64,000 nucleotides of DNA from Shouchella tritolerans (GTDB taxonomy: Bacteria > Bacillota > Bacilli > Bacillales > Bacillaceae_D). The stretch covers positions 124,001 through 188,000 of the forward strand of contig NZ_JAODPB010000004.1 in assembly GCF_025770735.1 (NCBI RefSeq), written 5' to 3'. The position numbers were made by a program, and so were the translations under genes. The notes under the pieces were generated by a model. The model worked only from the letters and a program-made list of their open reading frames with translations. It did not search any database and was not told where the DNA came from. Shown piece after piece: positions 44,251 to 55,200 of the stretch (within the stretch, counting starts at the first letter, position 1; each line of letters starts with the position of its first letter).

Positions 44251-44721
44251 CTAGAGCAGGATCGACAGCCGCGCATTTGCCACTTTCGCGTATGGCACGG
44301 TGTAGGTCACTGTTCTTGTTTTGTTTTTTCCTTCAATAACAAGCGTGGCGTCTTCAAATGAAACAAGGACGCCTTCAAACGCTTTTTGGCCGTCGATTGG
44401 TTCATACGTTGTCACGTACACGCCTTTGCCGACTGCTTTTTTTACATCCGCTTCTTTTTTTAGCGGCCGCTCTGCCCCAGGGGATGACACTTCTAAAAAA
44501 TACGCTTCTTTAATAGGGTCCACATCATCCAGGACTTCGCTCAGCTTTTCACTCACAGCTTCGCAATCATCCAAGTTGACCCCTTTGTCTGCGTCAATAA
44601 ACACACGCAAATACCAATTAGGCCCTTCTTTTTTATATTCTACTTCCACGAGTTCCAAATGAAGTTCGCGGACAATCGGCTCTGCGAGTTGTTCTACGAT
44701 ACGAGAAACATTTTTACTCAA
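44251..44721 (-). CDS. rimP: Ribosome maturation factor RimP
   Basis: 30S assembly factor. The 156-residue product has the two-domain RimP pattern: VEQLAEPIVRELHLELVEVEY, WYLRVFIDADKGVNLDDCE, FLEVSSPGAERPLKK and a C-terminal Sm-like domain. The start is a TTG after AAAGGAGG. First gene of the rimP-nusA-rnpM-ylxQ-infB-ylxP-rbfA operon. Its promoter (44881-44909) lies upstream of a full terminator (44821-44846). Confidence 0.96.
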   Translation of the reverse strand: MSKNVSRIVEQLAEPIVRELHLELVEVEYKKEGPNWYLRVFIDADKGVNLDDCEAVSEKLSEVLDDVDPIKEAYFLEVSSPGAERPLKKEADVKKAVGKGVYVTTYEPIDGQKAFEGVLVSFEDATLVIEGKNKTRTVTYTVPYAKVANARLSILL

Positions 44722-44820
44722 TCGCCAATTCCTCCTTTACATCATTAAAAACGTATCCGCTTCTAGAACAGGCATACACAACGGGAGAGCGCTTTTAACG
44801 CCGAACCCGCAATGCGAACA

Positions 44821-44846
44821 AAAAGAGTGGGGGCCCCCACTCTTTT
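44821..44846 (-). terminator. Terminator between polC and rimP, within the rimP-nusA leader
   Basis: A perfect palindromic stem (AAAAGAGTGGGGG paired with CCCCCACTCTTTT), then TTTTTG on the minus strand. Because the promoter of rimP lies upstream of it, it acts both as polC terminator and as a leader terminator for rimP-nusA. Confidence 0.88.
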
Positions 44847-44880
44847 CTCCATCATCGTATGCTAACTATTACCATAAACG

Positions 44881-44909
44881 ATTGTACCACATAAGCACTA
44901 TGCTTGCAA
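44881..44909 (-). promoter_or_regulatory. SigA promoter of the rimP-nusA-infB operon
   Basis: TTGCAA (44904-44909), 17-base spacer, TACAAT (44881-44886) on the minus strand, just after the polC stop. A transcript from here meets the terminator at 44821-44846 after about 30 bases. Confidence 0.75.
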
Positions 44910-44922
44910 GGCGGGCTCGTCT

Positions 44923-47900
44923 TTAAAACAACGATAGCTGGTTAGACTCTGGCAAGCCCTCTAGACAGCCGTGTTCAGACAAGTTCTCGACAACCGTTTT
45001 TGTCAGTTTTGCCCGCTGCTGCAAGTCTTCCTTTGACAAAAAGTGACCATTTTCCCGGGCCTTGACGATGTTGAGCGCCGCATTAGTGCCGACGCCATTT
45101 AGCGCGTTAAAAGGCGGCAACAGCTTATCGCCATCGACAATGAACTCCGTTGCCGATGATTTATATAAATCAACTTTATGAAAGCCGAAGCCACGCTCGC
45201 ACATTTCAAGTGAGAGCTCTAACACCGTTAAAACAGCTTTCTCTTTTGGAGAAGCGTCAAGGCCTTTCGCATTGATTTCTTCCATTTTGGCACGAATCGA
45301 ACTTGCCCCTTTGATCATAATGTCCAGTTCAAAGTCATCGGCACGAACAGTAAAATAGGTTGCATAATACAAAATCGGATGATGCACTTTAAAATAAGCA
45401 ATCCGCACAGCCATCAACACATAGGCGGCAGCATGTGCTTTCGGGAACATGTATTTGATTTTCGTGCATGAATCGATGTACCAATCAGGCACATCATGCT
45501 TTTTCATTTCTTCGACCCATTCAGGCTGCAAGCCTTTGCCTTTACGGACAAACTCCATAATTTTAAAAGCGAGTGATGATTCGAGCCCTTTGTAAATTAA
45601 GTACACCATAATGTCATCACGGCAGCCAATGACATCTTTCAATTCGCAAGTGCCATTGTAAATGAGCTCATTGGCATTGCCAAGCCAAACGTCAGTCCCA
45701 TGGGAAAGCCCGGAAATTTGCAACAGCTCAGAAAAGGTGCTCGGTTTCGTTTCCTCAAGCATTTGCCTAACAAAGCGGGTGCCAAACTCAGGAATGCCAA
45801 GCGTGCCAGTTTTGCACAGTATTTGTTCTTCCGTCACACCGAGTACATCTGGTGAAGCAAATATTTTCATCACGTCTGGGTCATCGGTCGGGATCGTTTT
45901 TGGATCGATTCCGCTTAAATCTTGAAGCATGCGAATCGCCGTCGGATCATCGTGTCCTAGAATGTCAAGCTTAAGTAAATTATCATGAATTGAATGGAAG
46001 TCAAAATGCGTCGTTTTCCACTCTGCATTTTTGTCATCCGCCGGGTATTGGATCGGCGAAAAATCATGAATATCCATATAGTCGGGAACAACGATGATCC
46101 CTCCTGGGTGCTGACCCGTTGTCCGTTTAACGCCTGTACAGCCGGCGACAAGACGGTCGATTTCTGCCCCACGCATGAGCAAGTCATGGTCGCTTTGGTA
46201 GCCTTTCACATAGCCGTATGCTGTTTTATCCGCTACCGTGCCAATTGTCCCGGCACGGTACACATAGTCTTCGCCAAACAATTCCTTTGTATAGGCGTGG
46301 GCACGAGGCTGGTATTCACCTGAAAAGTTCAAGTCGATATCAGGCACTTTGTCGCCTTTAAACCCGAGAAACGTTTCAAACGGGATATCCTGTCCATCTT
46401 TAATATACATACTGCCGCATTTTGGGCATTCAGCATCAGGCAAGTCATAGCCAGACGCAACAGAGCCATCATCGAAGAAATGGGAATGCTTGCATGACGG
46501 GCATACATAATGAGGCGGCAGCGGGTTCACTTCGGTAATTTCCGTCATCGTTGCTACAAACGAAGAGCCGACGGACCCCCGTGAACCAACGAGGTAGCCA
46601 TCATCAAGTGATTTTTTAACTAATTTATGAGAAATTAAATAAATAACAGCAAAACCATGGCCAATAATGCTTTTTAGCTCTTTTTGCAAACGGGCTTCTA
46701 CAAGTTCCGGCAACGGATCGCCGTAAATCATCTTGGCCCGTTCATAGCTCATATTCCGGATTTCGTCGTCAGCGCCCTCAATTTTAGGGGCATATAAGTC
46801 ATCTGGAATCGGGCGGACATCACCAACTTGTGCAGCAATGTCATTAGAAGCAGTGACAACCACTTTCTCTGCCTGTTCTGTCCCGAGAAAGGAAAACTCT
46901 TCAAGCATTTCCGTGGTCGTCCGGAAATGGACGTCTGGCAACTTCTGCTTATTAAGGGGATTCGCTCCCCCTTGGGAAGCAATTAAAATTTTACGGTAAA
47001 TCGCATCTTCCTCGTTTAAATAATGAACATTTCCTGTGGCCACAACCGGCAGCCCTAGCCGCTCGCCAAGAGCAACAATATTGGCGACAATTTCTTGCAA
47101 TGCCGTTTCATCTTTTACAAGTTCCCGTTCAATCAAGTGTCCATAATTGCTGAGCGGTTGGATTTCTAAAAAGTCGTAGAAACCGGCGATTTTTTCCACC
47201 TCGTCAGCTGATTTTTGCATCATGCCTTCAAAGACTTCACCTTTGTCACAAGCAGAACCGATTAGCAACCCTTCGCGATGTTTATTTAACTGGGAACGAG
47301 GAATCCGCGGCGTCCGGAAATAGTAATCAACATGGGCCATGGACACGAGCTGGTATAAATTTTTCAAGCCTGTTTGCGATGTAACAAGCAAGGTGCAGTG
47401 GAACGGCCGTTGACGGTGAAAATTCCCTTGCCCCATATGGTTATTTAATTCATCATGGTAAACAATTTCTTTCTCCGCTGCGTCTTTGACCATTTTCCAA
47501 AGCAAATACGCCGTTGCCTGTGTATCATAAATCGCGCGGTGATGGCTGACGAGCTCAATGTCAAATTTCTTACATAACGTATTAAGGCGGTGGTTTTTTA
47601 ATTCTGGGTACAGAAAACGGCCAAGCTCCAACGTGTCTATGACTGGGTTTGTGACTTCCGAAAAGCCCAGTTTTTTATAACCGACATTCAAAAAGCCAAT
47701 ATCAAAGCTCGCATTATGGGCAACCAACGTGGCATTGCCGGCAAATTCACGAAACTGCTTTAGCACTTCAGCAGGTTCAGGAGCGCCTTGGACCATGTCA
47801 TCGGTAATCCCCGTCAATTCGATGATCGTTGCTGACAGAGGCTCTTTTGGGTCTGCAAACGATTCATATGTATCGATGATTTCACCGTTTTTGATTTTGA

Positions 47901-49215
47901 CGGCAGCAAGCTCAATGATCGTATTGTAGACAGCCGACAGACCCGTCGTTTCCACGTCAAAGACGACATACTCTTCTTCGAGCAAGTGACGGTGGTCAGA
48001 GTTGTAAGCAATTGGTACGCCGTCATCAACGACGTTTGCCTCCATGCCATAAATCACTTTAATGTCATGCTTTTTGGCAGCGCCATATGCTTCTGGAAAC
48101 GCTTGGACAACGCCGTGATCCGTAATGGCAATCGCTGGATGGCCCCATTTTGCAGCCTGCTCGACATACCTGCCAACAGAAACGACGCCATCCATTTGGC
48201 TCATTGTCGAATGGGTATGAAGTTCGACTCGTTTTTGTTCAGCGGTATCTTCGCGGACATTTGGCGTTACTTGGTTAAAATCATTGGCGATCATAACGAG
48301 GTCGCGGACAAATGTATCGTTTTGGATGCCGCCTCGCACTTTTAACCACATGCCTTTTTTGACCGCTTGCATAACGGGCACATCTTCTTTATCCCGGGAA
48401 AACATTTTCACTAAAATCGAATCGGTGTAATCTGTCATTTTAAAGGTTAGCAATGTGCGCCCACTGCGGAGCTCCCGAATATCTGTTGCGAACACATAGC
48501 CTTGAATGGTAATGCGCCGTTCTTCATCGACAATCGCTTCGAGCGGCGTCGGCTCATCTTTAATGGGATAACCCATAGACAAGTTGGCTTGTTTTACTTG
48601 CTTCGCCATTTCCTCTTCAACCCGTTGTTTTTCCAACATCGCTTCGACCACTTTCGACCGGTCTTCTTCAGCACGTTTGCGGACAAACTCATCATAGGCT
48701 TCCTGTGATTGTTGTACGGCGACTGCAAGGGGCAACACAGGCAAGCCAAACTGGCCGCATATGTCTTTAAACGGATCGGCAAGCTTTCGCTTTATCGCTT
48801 CTGCTTCCGCTTCGTTTTGCGCTACTAAAGACAGCTTATTGTCATTGACTGTCGGGGCTTGCTTTTGCAGCGTAGCAGCAAGAGGTGGAGAGACACGCGC
48901 CAATTCGTTGGCGATAAGAGGCCAATAGCTGCGCCATACTGATTCATCCGTCTCAATATTGGCATATGCAAATGAGCAACGTGCATTGGCGATTTCTCGA
49001 AACGTCTGGGCGAGACGCCCTCTAAACAGTTCGCACCATTCGGCTGGCAGCAACCGTTCTAATCGAATGAAAAAATGCCAGACTTTCTGTTCTTTTGAGA
49101 TTGCTAGTTTTTCAATGTAGCCGTCTTGAAAATGGGGGCGGCCGTCATCTGGAATTTGCAGCTGGTCAAGCAATAGTTGAAGGCGCTCTTTTCTCGTCTC
49201 TTTCGCTTGGCTCAT
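44923..49215 (-). CDS. polC: DNA polymerase III alpha subunit, PolC type
   Basis: Replicative polymerase of Firmicutes with built-in proofreading. The 1430-residue product (B. subtilis 1437) has an OB-fold domain, a PHP domain ([25 protein letters not shown]) interrupted by the DnaQ-type exonuclease ([40 protein letters not shown]), a zinc site (CPSC and CPKC), the catalytic Asp region ([12 protein letters not shown]) and a helix-hairpin-helix. ATG at 49215 with AAGGAG 8 bases upstream is preferred to a GTG three codons earlier. Lies between proS and rimP as in B. subtilis. Confidence 0.98.
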   Translation of the reverse strand: MSQAKETRKERLQLLLDQLQIPDDGRPHFQDGYIEKLAISKEQKVWHFFIRLERLLPAEWCELFRGRLAQTFREIANARCSFAYANIETDESVWRSYWPLIANELARVSPPLAATLQKQAPTVNDNKLSLVAQNEAEAEAIKRKLADPFKDICGQFGLPVLPLAVAVQQSQEAYDEFVRKRAEEDRSKVVEAMLEKQRVEEEMAKQVKQANLSMGYPIKDEPTPLEAIVDEERRITIQGYVFATDIRELRSGRTLLTFKMTDYTDSILVKMFSRDKEDVPVMQAVKKGMWLKVRGGIQNDTFVRDLVMIANDFNQVTPNVREDTAEQKRVELHTHSTMSQMDGVVSVGRYVEQAAKWGHPAIAITDHGVVQAFPEAYGAAKKHDIKVIYGMEANVVDDGVPIAYNSDHRHLLEEEYVVFDVETTGLSAVYNTIIELAAVKIKNGEIIDTYESFADPKEPLSATIIELTGITDDMVQGAPEPAEVLKQFREFAGNATLVAHNASFDIGFLNVGYKKLGFSEVTNPVIDTLELGRFLYPELKNHRLNTLCKKFDIELVSHHRAIYDTQATAYLLWKMVKDAAEKEIVYHDELNNHMGQGNFHRQRPFHCTLLVTSQTGLKNLYQLVSMAHVDYYFRTPRIPRSQLNKHREGLLIGSACDKGEVFEGMMQKSADEVEKIAGFYDFLEIQPLSNYGHLIERELVKDETALQEIVANIVALGERLGLPVVATGNVHYLNEEDAIYRKILIASQGGANPLNKQKLPDVHFRTTTEMLEEFSFLGTEQAEKVVVTASNDIAAQVGDVRPIPDDLYAPKIEGADDEIRNMSYERAKMIYGDPLPELVEARLQKELKSIIGHGFAVIYLISHKLVKKSLDDGYLVGSRGSVGSSFVATMTEITEVNPLPPHYVCPSCKHSHFFDDGSVASGYDLPDAECPKCGSMYIKDGQDIPFETFLGFKGDKVPDIDLNFSGEYQPRAHAYTKELFGEDYVYRAGTIGTVADKTAYGYVKGYQSDHDLLMRGAEIDRLVAGCTGVKRTTGQHPGGIIVVPDYMDIHDFSPIQYPADDKNAEWKTTHFDFHSIHDNLLKLDILGHDDPTAIRMLQDLSGIDPKTIPTDDPDVMKIFASPDVLGVTEEQILCKTGTLGIPEFGTRFVRQMLEETKPSTFSELLQISGLSHGTDVWLGNANELIYNGTCELKDVIGCRDDIMVYLIYKGLESSLAFKIMEFVRKGKGLQPEWVEEMKKHDVPDWYIDSCTKIKYMFPKAHAAAYVLMAVRIAYFKVHHPILYYATYFTVRADDFELDIMIKGASSIRAKMEEINAKGLDASPKEKAVLTVLELSLEMCERGFGFHKVDLYKSSATEFIVDGDKLLPPFNALNGVGTNAALNIVKARENGHFLSKEDLQQRAKLTKTVVENLSEHGCLEGLPESNQLSLF

Positions 49216-49237
49216 TTGTTTCACTCCTTGCTAAAGC

Positions 49238-49267
49238 GTAAACAGGCTGACGACTAGCCAGCCTGCA
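49238..49267 (-). terminator. Weak terminator-like hairpin between proS and polC
   Basis: CAGGCTG/CAGCCTG 7-bp stem, 9-base loop, only three T after it on the minus strand. Partial termination at most. Confidence 0.4.
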
Positions 49268-49274
49268 TTCCGCA

Positions 49275-50975
49275 TTATTCACATAAAAAATCGTTAAGCC
49301 AACGAACTAGCTCACTAGCTGTCAACTCTAGCTGTTCGCCCGTTTTGCGGACTTTCACTTCGACGATGCCTTCTCCGGCCCGTTTGCCAACGGCTACCCG
49401 TACTGGCAAGCCAATTAAGTCAGCGTCTTTAAATTTAACGCCTGCCCGTTCTGGCCGATCATCATACAATACGTCGATTCCAGCTTGGCGAATGTCGCTG
49501 TATAGCTGTTCAGCAAGTGTTTTCTGGTCTTCATTTTTCACATTTAACGCTAATAAGTGGACGTCGAAAGGCGCCACTGCCTTCGGCCAAACAATGCCCG
49601 CCTCGTCATGATGCTGTTCAATCACAGCGGCAAGCGTCCGCGATACGCCGATACCATAACAGCCCATTAGAAAAGGCTGTGCTTTTCCTTGGCCATCTAA
49701 ATATTTCGCATCGAGAGATTCAGAGTAACGGGTACCCAGCTTAAAGATTTGCCCAATTTCAATTCCTTCAGCAAAGCGCAACGTCCCTTTGCCGTCTGGA
49801 GACGGATCGCCTTCGCGCACAGTGCGCAAATCTTTATAGGCGGTCACTTCATAATCGCGGCCTGGGCCGACATTTACATAATGGTAGCCTGTTTCATTGG
49901 CGCCGCAAGCAATGCGCTCCATGCTGCGAATCCGGTAGTCGGCATAAATCGGCACATCCTTTACGCCTACAGGGCCAATCGATCCAGGAGTCGCACCGAA
50001 AGCGGCAACGACTTCTTCTTCACTCGCCATGCGCAGCGTTTTTGCGCCAAGTTCATGCAATGCTTTGACTTCATTAAGCTCATCGTTGCCACGCAAGATA
50101 AAAAGGGATAGCACATCATCGACGACAACAACAAGGGCTTTAAAAATGTCATCGGCATCAAAACCTAGTGCTTCAGCGGCTTCGTCGACCGTTTTTGCTT
50201 CCGGCGTTGCTCTCTTTTCAAGCAAGCCATGTGCTTGTACACTTGGCACCTCTGGCAGCGCAGCTTTTGCCATTTCCAAGTTCGCCGCGTAATCAGATCC
50301 ATCGGAATAGACGACAGTATCTTCCCCTACGCTTGCAAGCGCCATAAATTCGTGCGTATCTTTGCCACCCATCGTCCCAGAATCGGCAATCACGGGCCGA
50401 AATTCGAGGCCAACTCGCGTGAAAATGCGGCTATAGGCGCCATGCATTTGCCAGTATGCTTCATCAAGGCTTTCCGGCGAGTCATGGAACGAATAGGCAT
50501 CTTTCATGATAAACTCACGCCCACGGAGCAAACCGAAACGAGGCCGGCGCTCATCGCGAAACTTTGTCTGAACTTGGTAGACGCAAAGAGGCAGTTTTTT
50601 ATAGGAAGCAATTCCATCTTTAATTAAAGAGGTGATGACCTCCTCATGTGTCGGGCCGAGGGCAAAATCGCGGTTATGGCGATCCTTTAAGCGCACTAAC
50701 TCATCTCCCATTGCCTCCCAACGGCCGGAAGCTTGCCAAAGTTCAGCTGGATGCAAACTCGGCAACGTCAATTCTTGGGCGCCAATGGCATCTAATTCTT
50801 CGCGGATGATCGCTTCAATTTTCGCGATTGTCCGCTTTGCTAGCGGCAAGTACGCATAAACACCTGCGGCAATTTGCCGCATCATTCCTGCGCGCAGCAT
50901 GAGCTGGTGGCTAATCGCCTCTGCGTCTGCAGGCACATCCCGCATTGTCGGGGCTAAGTAAGTAGATTGTCTCAA
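49275..50975 (-). CDS. proS: Prolyl-tRNA synthetase (bacterial type with editing domain)
   Basis: Charges tRNA-Pro. The 566-residue product (B. subtilis 564) has class II motifs 1-3 (AGVYAYLPLAKR; KFRDERRPRFGLLRGREFIMKD read as KFRDERRPRFG and REFIMKDAYSFH; FLMGCYGIGVSR), an inserted editing domain with DDIFKALVV and KDVPIYADY, and the C-terminal anticodon domain. A TTG start at 50975 gives the expected N-terminus (M)RQSTYLAPTMRDVPADAE; the GTG three codons upstream is too close to the ribosome site. Follows rasP by 34 bases. Confidence 0.97.
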   Translation of the reverse strand: MRQSTYLAPTMRDVPADAEAISHQLMLRAGMMRQIAAGVYAYLPLAKRTIAKIEAIIREELDAIGAQELTLPSLHPAELWQASGRWEAMGDELVRLKDRHNRDFALGPTHEEVITSLIKDGIASYKKLPLCVYQVQTKFRDERRPRFGLLRGREFIMKDAYSFHDSPESLDEAYWQMHGAYSRIFTRVGLEFRPVIADSGTMGGKDTHEFMALASVGEDTVVYSDGSDYAANLEMAKAALPEVPSVQAHGLLEKRATPEAKTVDEAAEALGFDADDIFKALVVVVDDVLSLFILRGNDELNEVKALHELGAKTLRMASEEEVVAAFGATPGSIGPVGVKDVPIYADYRIRSMERIACGANETGYHYVNVGPGRDYEVTAYKDLRTVREGDPSPDGKGTLRFAEGIEIGQIFKLGTRYSESLDAKYLDGQGKAQPFLMGCYGIGVSRTLAAVIEQHHDEAGIVWPKAVAPFDVHLLALNVKNEDQKTLAEQLYSDIRQAGIDVLYDDRPERAGVKFKDADLIGLPVRVAVGKRAGEGIVEVKVRKTGEQLELTASELVRWLNDFLCE

Positions 50976-51009
50976 GTGACACACTTCCCTTTCTTATGCA
51001 ATTGTCTCA

Positions 51010-52266
51010 TTATGAAAACAGCTTACTTATATCGTTCCATGTCACTACAATCATCAACAACATCACAAGGGCGAAGCCGATAAACTGAATCGCGCCTTCT
51101 TTTTCTGGCGAAACAGGCTTGCCACGGATCCCCTCATAGGCTAAAAACATGAGGCGCCCGCCGTCAAGGGCAGGAATCGGCATTAAGTTGATGACGCCTA
51201 GGTTGATGCTTAACAATGCAGCAAAGTTAATAACGGTCAACATGCCAAGAGAAACGGCTTGGTCTGTAATATCGTAAATGCCGACAGGCCCTGAAATATA
51301 ATCAAGGGAAAACTGGCCGGTAAAAATTAAACCAAGCGTATCAAAAATAGATGTTGCCATCGTAATAAATTGGTTTCCAGCTTGTTGAAAGGAACCAAGA
51401 AGCGAGAATTCAGTTACACCGCCAACGCCTAAAAAGCCTTCGTACTCATCAGGCATGACTTCGACTTGACTAAGAGTGGCATTTGTCTGCAGCGCTTCTC
51501 CATTGCGCTCATAATCAATGCTCACTTCTTCACCAGGATATTTTTTGACTTCTGTTGTCATTTCTTTCCAAGAATCGACTTCTACACCGTTGACCGCTGT
51601 AATAACGTCGCCGTCTCGAAGTCCAGCTGCTTCAGCAGGAGAGTCCTCCACACTTATAACAATTTCTGAGCTAAGAGGCACGCCTTGGTACAAACTTAAG
51701 CCGAGTAAAATCACAAAACCAAGTATAAAATTCATCAACGGTCCAGCAAAGATCGCCATCGCCCTTTTTGGCAGTGGTTTTGAGCCAAATTGGCGGTTCC
51801 ATGGGGCGATGATTTGCGCCACTTCATCTTGGACGATGAACGATTTTTCATCAATTTGGTAACGGACAAGTTCGCCAGTGTCTTCGTCGATCGTTTCCAC
51901 AAACAAGTCATGGACCAAATCAATCCGTTCCACTTGCACGACTTGTGCTTCTGGGTGTTTTGACTTGTTGTTAACGATAATTTCCTTTACAGTTTCTTTC
52001 TCGTCAAGCACCAGTCCAATTTCATAGCCTGGCCGGATCGTTGGCTGCTCAGGCTCTTCGCCTGCCATGCGAACATAACCGCCAATTGGCAATAAACGAA
52101 TGGTGTAAATCGTGTCATTTCGCTCAAAGGCAAATAGTTTCGGCCCCATGCCAATCGCAAATTCATAGCAGAGAATCCCTGCTTTTTTGGCAAAGTAGAG
52201 ATGGCCCCATTCGTGGACAAAGACAAGCACACTAAATATCGCAATAAAAGCAAGTAATGTATTCAA
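51010..52266 (-). CDS. rasP: Site-2 intramembrane protease RasP (RseP)
   Basis: Membrane metalloprotease that cleaves anti-sigma factors such as RsiW, FtsL and signal-peptide remnants. The 418-residue product has HEWGHLYFAKKAG (zinc HExxH) in the first membrane segment, a PDZ domain (ISVEDSPAEAAGLRDGDVITAVNG), the second metal motif NLMPIPALDGGR and at least four membrane helices. TTG start. Located between dxr and proS as in B. subtilis. In that organism it participates in the SigW response, relevant to alkaline stress. Confidence 0.96.
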   Translation of the reverse strand: MNTLLAFIAIFSVLVFVHEWGHLYFAKKAGILCYEFAIGMGPKLFAFERNDTIYTIRLLPIGGYVRMAGEEPEQPTIRPGYEIGLVLDEKETVKEIIVNNKSKHPEAQVVQVERIDLVHDLFVETIDEDTGELVRYQIDEKSFIVQDEVAQIIAPWNRQFGSKPLPKRAMAIFAGPLMNFILGFVILLGLSLYQGVPLSSEIVISVEDSPAEAAGLRDGDVITAVNGVEVDSWKEMTTEVKKYPGEEVSIDYERNGEALQTNATLSQVEVMPDEYEGFLGVGGVTEFSLLGSFQQAGNQFITMATSIFDTLGLIFTGQFSLDYISGPVGIYDITDQAVSLGMLTVINFAALLSINLGVINLMPIPALDGGRLMFLAYEGIRGKPVSPEKEGAIQFIGFALVMLLMIVVTWNDISKLFS

Positions 52267-52290
52267 AAACGATACCGCCTCTCGGGTTTG

Positions 52291-53430
52291 TTATGCTTGG
52301 AGCTGTTTGCGGATTGAAGCATCGACAGCTTGGATCTCTTCGAGCGATGGATCCGCGATCGGCGAGTGGGCGCTTAATGCTTCTTCAATGATGCGCTCAA
52401 TTTCCAAGAAAGTGATCTCGCCTTGCAAAAAGCGGAATACAGCTACTTCATTGGCTGCGTTAAGCACGGTCGTCATTGTTCCACCAGCGCGCCCTGCTTC
52501 GTAGGCGAGTTTCATGCACCGGAAACGCTCCATATCCATTTTTTCGAAGTGGAGTTTGCCAAGCTCCGCTAAGTCTAAACGGTCATGTTTCGGGCGGGCA
52601 AAACGCTCTGGATACGTTAAGGCATACTGGATGGGGACGCGCATGTCGGGAGTGCCTAGCTGGGCAATGACGCTGCGGTCTACATATTCAACCATGGAGT
52701 GGATGATGCTCTCTTTGTGGATTAACACATCGATTTGATCATAATCCAAACCAAACAACCATTTCGCCTCAATCACTTCCAAGCCTTTATTCATCATTGT
52801 AGCAGAATCGATCGTCACTTTCGCCCCCATGGACCAATTCGGGTGCGCCAATGCTTGTTCGACTGTCACGCCATCAAGCTCCGCCCGGCTCTTGTCGCGA
52901 AAACTGCCGCCAGAAGCAGTCAAAATCAAACGGTCGACCGCTTTCTTTGGTTCGCCATTCAGCGCTTGGAAAATTGCGGAATGCTCGCTGTCCACAGGAA
53001 TGAGCGGCACATTGTTTTCCTTTGCCGCACTGACAACAAGATGGCCCGCGCTGACAAGTGTTTCTTTATTGGCAATGGCAACAGCTTTTTTCGCCTTGAT
53101 GGCACTGAGCGTCGGCAAAAGCCCGATCGAGCCAGTAATGGCTGTAACGACGATGTCAGTTTCGCTATAACGCGCCACCTCTTTTAAGCCTTCTTCTCCA
53201 TATAAGAATTCAATAGATTCACCGAATTCCCCTGCTAATGTTTGTGCGTCTTCCGGGCGTTGTACTGAGACGAGCTTTGGTTGAAATTCCTTTATTTGGT
53301 TGCGGCATAACTCTAAACTTGTCCCGCACGCGAGCGCCGAAAGCGTAAATTCGTCTGGATAATCACGGATCACATCCAGTGTCTGTGTGCCGATCGAACC
53401 TGTCGATCCAAGCAAACTGATTTGTTTCAC
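52291..53430 (-). CDS. dxr: 1-Deoxy-D-xylulose-5-phosphate reductoisomerase
   Basis: Second step of the non-mevalonate isoprenoid pathway, yielding methylerythritol phosphate. The 379-residue product has the NADPH motif [16 protein letters not shown], the metal/substrate region [13 protein letters not shown] and TASGGSFRD, plus [24 protein letters not shown] start with AAGGGAGG upstream. Feeds the adjacent uppS, whose product needs isoprenyl diphosphates. Confidence 0.98.
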   Translation of the reverse strand: MKQISLLGSTGSIGTQTLDVIRDYPDEFTLSALACGTSLELCRNQIKEFQPKLVSVQRPEDAQTLAGEFGESIEFLYGEEGLKEVARYSETDIVVTAITGSIGLLPTLSAIKAKKAVAIANKETLVSAGHLVVSAAKENNVPLIPVDSEHSAIFQALNGEPKKAVDRLILTASGGSFRDKSRAELDGVTVEQALAHPNWSMGAKVTIDSATMMNKGLEVIEAKWLFGLDYDQIDVLIHKESIIHSMVEYVDRSVIAQLGTPDMRVPIQYALTYPERFARPKHDRLDLAELGKLHFEKMDMERFRCMKLAYEAGRAGGTMTTVLNAANEVAVFRFLQGEITFLEIERIIEEALSAHSPIADPSLEEIQAVDASIRKQLQA

Positions 53431-53497
53431 TATACTCGCCTCCCTTATGAAAGATTCATGTTTGCTAAACAGTTTGTTCTATAGCTAGCTTTTCGGA

Positions 53498-54295
53498 TTA
53501 CAAAAGCTGTAGCAAATGGAGAATCGGCATAACATAAATCAAGCTGTCGAACCGATCGAGGATGCCGCCATGTCCTGGCAGAACATTGCCTGAATCTTTT
53601 ACAGCATAATGCCGTTTTAAGGCTGACTCAACAAGATCGCCCAATTGACCAAACACGGCCGTAACAAGCATGATGCAAAGCGCAATTATGTATGAGTTGA
53701 AAAATGGATGGATCATATAAAAAATCGTACCGACGACAACAGCAAGGACAATCCCGCCGATCGAACCTTCAATCGTTTTATTTGGGCTAATATCTGGCCA
53801 CAATTTGTTCTTGCCGATTGCTTTTCCGACAAAGTAGGCCCCTGAATCGGTTGTCCAAATTAATACAATCACAAATAAGACAAGCCATACGCCTACGTCT
53901 GGAATCGCTCTCGTCAAAATTAAGTAATGGAAGCCAAAGCCAATATAGACGCTTGATACGATCACGAAACCAACTTCATCAAATGTAAATTTGTTTTTCG
54001 TCAATACTGTCAGCAATAATAAACCTAAGATTAAAAATAGGAACAGCTCTACTTTTGTCACATTTAGGGGAATGACGCTATGAAAAAGCGTGTCAGGAAT
54101 GAGCAACAACCACATTGAAACGAGGCCGACGATGCCACGCAAAGAAAGAGCGCTAATTTTTTTCATTCTTAATAGCTCGGCCATAGCGATGGTGGCCATC
54201 AAGCTAACAAAAGTCGTAAACCACCAGCCGCCAAGTGCGATCATAGCCAAGATGACGGCACCAATAAATAAGCCTGTAACTACTCGTGTCTTCAC
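53498..54295 (-). CDS. cdsA: Phosphatidate cytidylyltransferase CdsA
   Basis: Makes CDP-diacylglycerol, the precursor used by PgsA encoded at 14.4 kb. The 265-residue integral membrane protein (7-8 helices) ends with the family signature KRHYAVKDSGNVLPGHGGILDRFDS, cited here as KDSGNVLPGHGG and LDRFDS. GTG start after AAGGAGA. It follows uppS by 15 bases. Confidence 0.97.
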   Translation of the reverse strand: MKTRVVTGLFIGAVILAMIALGGWWFTTFVSLMATIAMAELLRMKKISALSLRGIVGLVSMWLLLIPDTLFHSVIPLNVTKVELFLFLILGLLLLTVLTKNKFTFDEVGFVIVSSVYIGFGFHYLILTRAIPDVGVWLVLFVIVLIWTTDSGAYFVGKAIGKNKLWPDISPNKTIEGSIGGIVLAVVVGTIFYMIHPFFNSYIIALCIMLVTAVFGQLGDLVESALKRHYAVKDSGNVLPGHGGILDRFDSLIYVMPILHLLQLL

Positions 54296-54310
54296 TTACA
54301 CATCTCCTTC

Positions 54311-55084
54311 CTACACGCCGCCATAGCGCCGCCCCCTATTCTGATACGTTAAGACCGCTTTATAGAAGTGGTGCTCAGTAAAGTTTGGCCAATACACATC
54401 CATAAACAAAAATTCACTATATGCGAGCTGCCACAACATAAAGTTGCTTAAACGCAACTCTCCGCTCGTACGAATAAGCAAGTCTGGATCACGTAAATGG
54501 TTGCTCATTAAGTGGGCGCTAATCGTTTCTTCTGAAATGTGCTCTGGCATCAACTCGCCTTGCTGTACCTTTTTGGCAATTTGTTGCATGGCACTCGTAA
54601 GTTCGAACCTGCTTCCATAGTTTAAAGCAAAATTTAAAATCAGTCCCGTATTATGCTTTGTCTTTTCAATTGCTTCATCCACTGCATGGAGTGTATACGA
54701 AGGCAAACCGTCCTTTGAACCCATTAAACGCACTTGCACATTTTCCTCTATTAGCGTCGGCAATTCGCTTTTCAAATAGCGTTCTGGCAATTTTAGCAGA
54801 AATTCGACCTCCGCTTTCGGGCGTTTCCAGTTTTCTGTTGAAAAAGCATAAAGCGTCAATATTTCAATATTGAGGGTATTGGCAGCACGAACAATCTTAT
54901 TAACCGTCTTCATGCCTTCCCTATGCCCAGCAATACGCGGTAGCCCTTTCTCTTTGGCCCAACGGCCATTTCCATCCATAATAATGGCGACATGCCTCGG
55001 TATATTCTGAGGGTCTATTGATGTAGGCTCCTCATCTTCTGTATCCGTAAAGGCTTGCCTCCATTTTGAAAATCTCTCAAGCAT
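54311..55084 (-). CDS. uppS: Undecaprenyl diphosphate synthase (cis-prenyltransferase)
   Basis: Makes the C55 lipid carrier for wall and teichoic acid precursors. The 257-residue product shows HVAIIMDGNGRWAKEKGLPR, GMKTVNKIVR, LYAFSTENWKRP, ILNFALNYGSR, DPDLLIRTSGELRLSNFMLWQ and the end NRGRRYGGV. ATG at 55084, 7 bases after GGAGGG; the 14 codons upstream in frame lack a ribosome site. In the order frr-uppS-cdsA-dxr-rasP. Confidence 0.98.
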   Translation of the reverse strand: MLERFSKWRQAFTDTEDEEPTSIDPQNIPRHVAIIMDGNGRWAKEKGLPRIAGHREGMKTVNKIVRAANTLNIEILTLYAFSTENWKRPKAEVEFLLKLPERYLKSELPTLIEENVQVRLMGSKDGLPSYTLHAVDEAIEKTKHNTGLILNFALNYGSRFELTSAMQQIAKKVQQGELMPEHISEETISAHLMSNHLRDPDLLIRTSGELRLSNFMLWQLAYSEFLFMDVYWPNFTEHHFYKAVLTYQNRGRRYGGV

Positions 55085-55142
55085 TTTACGCCCTCCATCT
55101 CGCTGGCGCTCTAGGCCAGCCTGCATCCAGCTGGAAAAGTGT

Positions 55143-55167
55143 AAAAAACCCCCTTGCTTAAGAGGGT
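55143..55167 (-). terminator. Terminator between frr and uppS
   Basis: ACCCTCTT pairs with AAGGGGGT-type sequence (two G-U pairs) around a 4-base loop, followed by TTTTTT on the minus strand. Confidence 0.8.
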
Positions 55168-55200
55168 CTCCTACTACTCTTCATCATACACATAAACGTG

